Shown here one piece after another: positions 62,960-64,000 of a DNA stretch of 64,000 nucleotides. The stretch spans positions 124,001 through 188,000 of the forward strand of contig JAJDWH010000024.1 in NCBI GenBank assembly GCA_022825705.1, in the 5' to 3' direction. The notes under the pieces are model-generated. The model was given only the letters and a program-made list of their open reading frames with translations, ran no database searches and was not told where the DNA came from. A program made the position numbers and the translations under genes. Numbering within the stretch: the stretch's first letter is position 1; each line of letters begins with the position of its first letter. Source of the DNA: Alphaproteobacteria bacterium (lineage in GTDB: Bacteria; Pseudomonadota; Alphaproteobacteria; TMED109).

Positions 62960-64000
62960 TTCGACTGCTGGTTCTGCTGGCGGTGCTGTCGGCTGTCGGA
63001 ATGTCGGCCGCTTGGCTTGCCGAGGTGCCTGGTCAATTTCGTCTCCAATGGCAGGGATGGGAGGTCCGTGCCGCTCCCGGTCTGTTGGCGGCAGCGCTCG
63101 TGGTCTTGGCTGCGCTGGTGCTCGGCGCACTGTCATTGTTCAGGTTTTTGTGGGGTCTCCCGCGGCGGGTGATGACCGCGTGGCGGAACCAGCGGATACG
63201 GCGGGGATGGCGTTCACTGGAAACTGGCCTGACGGCAGCGGCGGGCGGCGACGAACGGGGCGTTCGCAACGCTCTCAGGGGCGTGCGGGTGCTGCCCGCG
63301 GACGCACCACTGCGGCTGTTGCTCGAAGCGCAGGCGGCCATGCTTGTCGAGGATGCAGCCAGCGCTCACGCTGCGTTCGAACGGATGGAGCACGGAGCTA
63401 GCACCAAGCTCGCGGCGCTCCGGGGCTTGGTCGCCGAGGTGCGGGAGCAGGGCCGGCTGGCTCAGGCCCTTGACCTCGCGGAACGTGCGGCCGACCAAGT
63501 GCCATCGCCGCGCTGGGCTCTGCAGGAGTGTCTGGACCTCAGCTTGCGGCTCCGTCGATGGGACCGGGCAAAGCAGGCCGTTTCCGCGATGCGGCGAAGC
63601 GGACACATGGACGAAGCGGCGGCGCGCCGAGCCCGCGGAGTGATCGCCGTCGAAGTGGCGAGGGCATGTCGTGCGGACCGGGATGCGGCCGGAGCACAAC
63701 GGGCAGCAGCCGAAGCAGTTTCGATGCTACCCAAATTCGCCCCGGCAGCCGCAATTGCTGCAGAAGTATGGTTGGATGCGGGGCGTTCGTCCCGGGCCGC
63801 ACAGGTGATCCGTGCCGCTTGGAAATCGCAACCTCATCCCGACTTGGCGTTCCTGCTGCTGAGGGCAAGTGGGGCGGACGGTCCACTTGCCGGAGTCGGT
63901 CCGCTGGAGGAGTTGACCAAGTTGACCCCGGATACGATGGAGGGAAATCTCGCGTTGGCGGAGGTGGCTCTGCGTGCCAAGCTGTTTGGGGTTGCCCGCA
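62956..64000 (+). CDS. hemY: HemY-like tetratricopeptide membrane protein (runs off right edge)
   Basis: At least 348 residues; the frame is open to the window end. Two hydrophobic segments (about 2-20 and 36-60) are followed by the HemY_N pattern RFLWGLPRRVMTAWRNQRIRRGWRSLETGLTAAAGGD and helical repeats like TPR units (LLLEAQAAMLVEDAASAHAAFERM; LDLAERAADQVPSPRWALQECLDLSLR). Proteobacterial HemY is linked to haem synthesis by gene context, but its biochemical role is unclear and it is not the Bacillus protoporphyrinogen oxidase. It is coupled to the mitofilin-like gene by an ATGA overlap. Confidence 0.9.
   Translation, partial: MIRLLVLLAVLSAVGMSAAWLAEVPGQFRLQWQGWEVRAAPGLLAAALVVLAALVLGALSLFRFLWGLPRRVMTAWRNQRIRRGWRSLETGLTAAAGGDERGVRNALRGVRVLPADAPLRLLLEAQAAMLVEDAASAHAAFERMEHGASTKLAALRGLVAEVREQGRLAQALDLAERAADQVPSPRWALQECLDLSLRLRRWDRAKQAVSAMRRSGHMDEAAARRARGVIAVEVARACRADRDAAGAQRAAAEAVSMLPKFAPAAAIAAEVWLDAGRSSRAAQVIRAAWKSQPHPDLAFLLLRASGADGPLAGVGPLEELTKLTPDTMEGNLALAEVALRAKLFGVAR

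Overview
The window is GC-rich, densely coded DNA from the chromosome of an alphaproteobacterium, probably an uncultured and fairly deep-branching one. The lineage call rests on several things: an rpoBC-rpsLG-fusA-tuf-S10-spc gene order, an alphaproteobacterial-type RpoC N-terminus, a Mic60/mitofilin-like gene directly upstream of a hemY-like gene, a DUF3576 lipoprotein, divergent tyrS/anmK and an EpsC-type cysE. No phage, insertion sequence, CRISPR array or rRNA gene was seen.

Left arm (1-23303), housekeeping and metabolism. It begins with the N-terminal half of glnE, which runs off the left edge, then a giant AsmA/YhdP-like envelope protein, tyrS and anmK. Next come an alpha/beta hydrolase divergent from a cysE-cysteine desulfurase pair and a second EF-G-like GTPase. 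A minus-strand operon follows: acyl-CoA dehydrogenase, helical membrane protein, APH-type kinase, acyl-CoA ligase, and then an epoxide-hydrolase-type hydrolase. It resembles an unfused bacterial version of ACAD10/11 hydroxy-acid catabolism. After it lie a FOXRED1-like oxidoreductase, tRNA-His, the DUF3576 lipoprotein, a tandem-fused gamma-carbonic-anhydrase-like protein coupled to a 49-residue membrane protein, and a tartrate/isopropylmalate dehydrogenase-type gene.

Centre (23304-49108), the transcription-translation block. It holds rpoB, rpoC, a terminator, then rpsL, rpsG, fusA, tuf and the full S10 and spc clusters through secY and adk, nearly all tightly packed or overlapping. The block is truncated at both ends compared with the usual order: rplKAJL is not upstream of rpoB, and rpsM-rpsK-rpoA-rplQ does not follow adk. 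The proteins themselves are odd. RpoB carries about 170 extra residues in the lobe. Fork loop 2 of RpoB and the bridge helix of RpoC have unusual substitutions. S3 has a roughly 200-residue tail with six 18-residue repeats, and L3, S5 and L15 also have acidic Ala/Glu-rich tails.

Right arm (49256-64000). It contains a photolyase, a long aminopeptidase P divergent from clpX-lon (with no clpP beside clpX), and two short-chain dehydrogenases. It continues with a 65-residue unknown protein behind a structured leader, an overlapping crcB/pseudouridine-synthase pair, a PEGA-like small protein, the mitofilin-like protein, and hemY running off the right edge.

The most unusual items are the complementary loss of metal ligands in the two halves of the carbonic-anhydrase fusion, the RNA polymerase active-centre changes with lobe insertions, and the tandem-repeat tail on ribosomal protein S3.
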